Positions 24,514 through 26,897 of a DNA stretch of 26,897 nt are shown here, piece after piece (position 1 is the first letter of the stretch; each line of letters starts with the position of its first letter). The notes under the pieces were generated by a model. The model made no database searches, was not told the origin of the DNA, and saw only the letters and a list, made by a program, of their open reading frames with translations. The position numbers and the translations under genes are program-made. Origin of the DNA: a virus; IMG/VR virus record IMGVR_UViG_3300029448_000051, positions 1 through 26,897 of that record. One strand, 5' to 3'.

Positions 24514-26897
24514 ATGGGTTGTATGCCATCAAAAAGACATCAGGATATATATAATTTAGGTAAAAAGTTTATGAATGAACCTGAAGTTAAAGCTATATTT
24601 CAAAATCCTAGTGAACTTGTATATAAAAAATACCATCAAATGTTTGGATTTAAACCTAGTGAGTGGAAAGCATTCCAACCTACAGGTGCAGATGTTCGTA
24701 AGTTTAAACAAGAAATGAAGTATATGCTTAAACAGATTAAAAAAGACAAAATAGGTGGTGTGCTTGCATCTAATATATATACTACTTCAGGAGTAGTAAG
24801 ACGTAATCCTATATTGGCTACATTGTATGATGGCTTTTTAAATGTTAATCATGCATTTAAAGGTAGACAAATTATTGGAGACCAAGATTTTAGTAAGATT
24901 TTAGGTTCTTTAAAAAACGAAGCTACTGTTACAGGTATGTTATCAGAATCTGGTACTTTTAAAAAGGCAACTAAGAGAGCAAAAGATTTAGAATCTAACA
25001 TAGAAAGACTTTTAGTTGATGAACAAAACAATATCCCAGGAACAGATAAAAAATTAGCAGCAGCTATGGGTAAATTAGATCAATTCTTGTCTAAAGGAGA
25101 AGGGAAAATATTTAAAGATTTTGTAGAATTAATAGAATCTAAAGACAAAGGCTTAAGGTCTATTCCTGCAGTTCAAGATATAGTAAAAGATAGATTAGGT
25201 AAGAATTTAAATTCTGGTAATATTAAAGATATTAAAAATGCTATTATTAACTCAGGCATTACACAATCTGCTAATATGCAAAATGCATTAATTAAGTATG
25301 TAGATGTTATGCATTCTCAGTATAATATATTAACTAATGGAGTCAATGCATACATTAAAGGTCAACAAGCTGCATTATTAGCTAAAGGTATTACTGATGT
25401 AAAAGCATTAGAAGAAGTTAGAGTTAAGTTATTAGAAAAGTTTTTACCAGATGAAAAAGCTGGTTATTTCCCTCACTTTAGATATGATTTGAATTCTTTA
25501 TTTTTAGATAATTTAATGCCTAAAATACAGAAGCTATCAGAAAGTACAGAAATGGGAAAACAAGGCGGAATAGATGCCGCTATTAAAGAATTAGACGTAT
25601 ATGTATCTTCAAGAGTGAAAAAGAGAACTAAAAACTTAGATAGTAAAATGTATTCTATGAATTTTCCAGTAGTTGTTAAAAGATATATGGATGAAATAAA
25701 TAGATTTAACTTTGTTGCACACACACAGCAATATACTATGGAATCTTTAATGCAAGCAAAAAAAGCTTTTAAACAAGGTAAAGATTTAGAAGGTTATGGG
25801 TCTCAGTTAGTTGAAATGATTAAAGATTTAAATCAAGCACAGATGGGGACTAAAGATATTAGAAGTGATTTTTTTAGAAATAGTAGTAGAGCTTTACTTA
25901 ATTTAGAATTTGTATCAAAACTTGGTTTTAACATGAGATCTGCTGCTAGAAACGCTACTCAAGGACTATTAAACTTTGTAGAGTTTGGTAGTTTAAATAT
26001 GAAAAAATCTCGTGACTTCTATAGAGATGAGCAAATGTCTCGTTTAGTAGATAAAGCTATGGATGAGTCTGGTATAAGATTTACAGAATTAACTCCTGAA
26101 CAATTAGAAATTGCTGGTAAAAATGTATTTAATGAAAGAGTACAGTTTGACTCTGGTGGTGAGATAACATTTAAAAACCCATCTAAAATGTCACAGTTTG
26201 CTGATTTAACTGGAAGACTTGCGAGTGTTTCTGGTGGAAAAACATTAGTCCCTTATTTAAATATGAGAGGTATAGAAAACGCTAATAGAAGGTATACATA
26301 TCGTTTAGCTTTTTCTAAAATGTATTCTGATTTAAAGACAAACGATGGCTTTAGACAAGTTATGATTGAACAATTTCAAAAAACTAGAAAACGTGATATA
26401 TCATCTAAAGAATTTGATGCAGAGTTATTTAAAAGGTCTAAAAACTATGCTGAAAGAATGACTACTGCTTTACATTTTGATTATTCTACTGTATCTAAGT
26501 CTAAATTAATGCGTTCTCCTGTTGGTAGGTTTATGTTTCAGTTTCAACATTATGCTCATAAGTTTGCTGAATATAATTTTGGTATTATGAGAAATGCAAA
26601 AAATTCATTAATGGCTGGAGAAGTAGGTTTTAATACTGAATTAGGAAAAGCCTATAGAATGGGATTAGTATATGCAATAGGCCCAGCTATGATTAGTGCA
26701 ATTACTAAAAATGATTGGTTTAGAATGATTCAACATGATACAGCTTCTAGAATATCTCAATGGTGGACTTTATTTACTGGTGATGAAGAAGATTTTCAAA
26801 ACGCTACATATGGCAGAGGAGCTATAGGTGCATTATTTGGATTTCCAGTATTATCTGATGCTTTAGCATTAGGCGAGTTATCAGAACTTTGGGATCT
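24514..26897 (+). CDS. Second giant internal virion/ejection protein, 3' end beyond the window
   Basis: The reading frame is open from ATG 24514 to the last base: 794 codons with no stop, so the true protein is longer. GAGGAG (24502-24507) lies six bases before the ATG, which immediately follows the RNAP stop. The N-terminus is MGCMPSKRHQDIY. The protein is mainly helical and basic. Notable blocks are LGFNMRSAARNATQGLLNF (470-488), RSPVGRFMFQFQHYAHKF (about 667-684) with the aromatic AEYNF, and a hydrophobic segment MGLVYAIGPAMISAI (716-730). The 'LGFNxRxxxRNxxQ' helix and FxFQFQHY block are of the type found in giant phage ejection/polyvalent proteins, possibly the LPD group; this is from memory, without a search. 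The M-G-C start has no signal peptide, so it is not a lipoprotein signal. It probably acts with the RNAP as part of the injected core. Confidence 0.65.
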   Translation, partial: MGCMPSKRHQDIYNLGKKFMNEPEVKAIFQNPSELVYKKYHQMFGFKPSEWKAFQPTGADVRKFKQEMKYMLKQIKKDKIGGVLASNIYTTSGVVRRNPILATLYDGFLNVNHAFKGRQIIGDQDFSKILGSLKNEATVTGMLSESGTFKKATKRAKDLESNIERLLVDEQNNIPGTDKKLAAAMGKLDQFLSKGEGKIFKDFVELIESKDKGLRSIPAVQDIVKDRLGKNLNSGNIKDIKNAIINSGITQSANMQNALIKYVDVMHSQYNILTNGVNAYIKGQQAALLAKGITDVKALEEVRVKLLEKFLPDEKAGYFPHFRYDLNSLFLDNLMPKIQKLSESTEMGKQGGIDAAIKELDVYVSSRVKKRTKNLDSKMYSMNFPVVVKRYMDEINRFNFVAHTQQYTMESLMQAKKAFKQGKDLEGYGSQLVEMIKDLNQAQMGTKDIRSDFFRNSSRALLNLEFVSKLGFNMRSAARNATQGLLNFVEFGSLNMKKSRDFYRDEQMSRLVDKAMDESGIRFTELTPEQLEIAGKNVFNERVQFDSGGEITFKNPSKMSQFADLTGRLASVSGGKTLVPYLNMRGIENANRRYTYRLAFSKMYSDLKTNDGFRQVMIEQFQKTRKRDISSKEFDAELFKRSKNYAERMTTALHFDYSTVSKSKLMRSPVGRFMFQFQHYAHKFAEYNFGIMRNAKNSLMAGEVGFNTELGKAYRMGLVYAIGPAMISAITKNDWFRMIQHDTASRISQWWTLFTGDEEDFQNATYGRGAIGALFGFPVLSDALALGELSELWD

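Noticed and set aside
24514-24540. Lipoprotein signal at the MGC start
   Set aside because: The Cys at position 3 has no preceding hydrophobic signal peptide, so a bacterial lipobox is absent.
1-26897. CRISPR array, tRNA gene, integrase or IS element
   Set aside because: No regularly spaced repeats, cloverleaf-like sequence, recombinase motif or terminal repeats were seen on either strand by eye.

Overview
The window is one strand-uniform, tightly packed, strongly AT-rich block of virion-structure genes from a tailed bacteriophage. It looks podovirus-like and of marine/aquatic type. The evidence is a T7 gp12-like nozzle/beta-propeller protein, tail-fibre signatures common in marine phages, Gly-zipper ejection-type proteins and giant internal virion proteins, with no tape measure, tube or sheath gene. 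TAA, TAG and TGA all act as stops, so the standard bacterial code applies. Most starts have good Shine-Dalgarno (SD) sites or are coupled through TAATG junctions. Every gene is on the + strand. No tRNA, rRNA, CRISPR array, IS element or integrase is visible. Terminase, portal, major capsid and replication genes lie outside the window.

Layout. (1) 112-2349 is a cassette of small genes. It holds a membrane protein with an MscS-like beta domain, two tiny overlapping membrane/holin-like peptides, two paralogous ~155-aa structural proteins, two very basic peptides, a CCxxCxC peptide and a small membrane-associated protein. (2) 2349-9665 encodes the outer tail: a 1322-aa nozzle/muzzle-type propeller protein with a large inserted domain, a 596-aa tail fibre, and three smaller fibre/adhesin-type proteins. 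(3) After a 71-bp gap with a candidate promoter, 9737-15875 encodes probable ejection/internal proteins: a Gly-zipper protein, a tandem pair of acidic SGF-motif paralogues, a small protein with a nucleotidyltransferase-like GS...DxD motif, and two unrecognised ~480-aa proteins. (4) 15886-26897 encodes two giant proteins, 2875 aa and more than 794 aa (cut by the window edge).

The main discovery is in the 2875-aa protein. Its central region carries the hallmarks of a two-barrel (double-psi beta-barrel, DPBB) RNA polymerase on a single chain. The first barrel has D1571, K1597 and K1612; the second has R1934-x-P1936 followed by a D1974-x-D1976-x-D1978 metal-binding loop. The surrounding sequence resembles the cellular beta' segment that ends in NADFDGD. 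This is the class of enzyme known from crAss-like phage virions, YonO and QDE-1, and it differs from the T7-like enzyme in N4 virions. The gene sits among structural genes and its N-terminus looks like an ejection protein, so I infer that the polymerase is packaged and injected with the DNA to start early transcription. The strong SD sites make a Bacteroidetes host, usual for cultured crAss-like phages, less likely. This may therefore be a virion-RNAP phage of another host group. No host is proven by the window.
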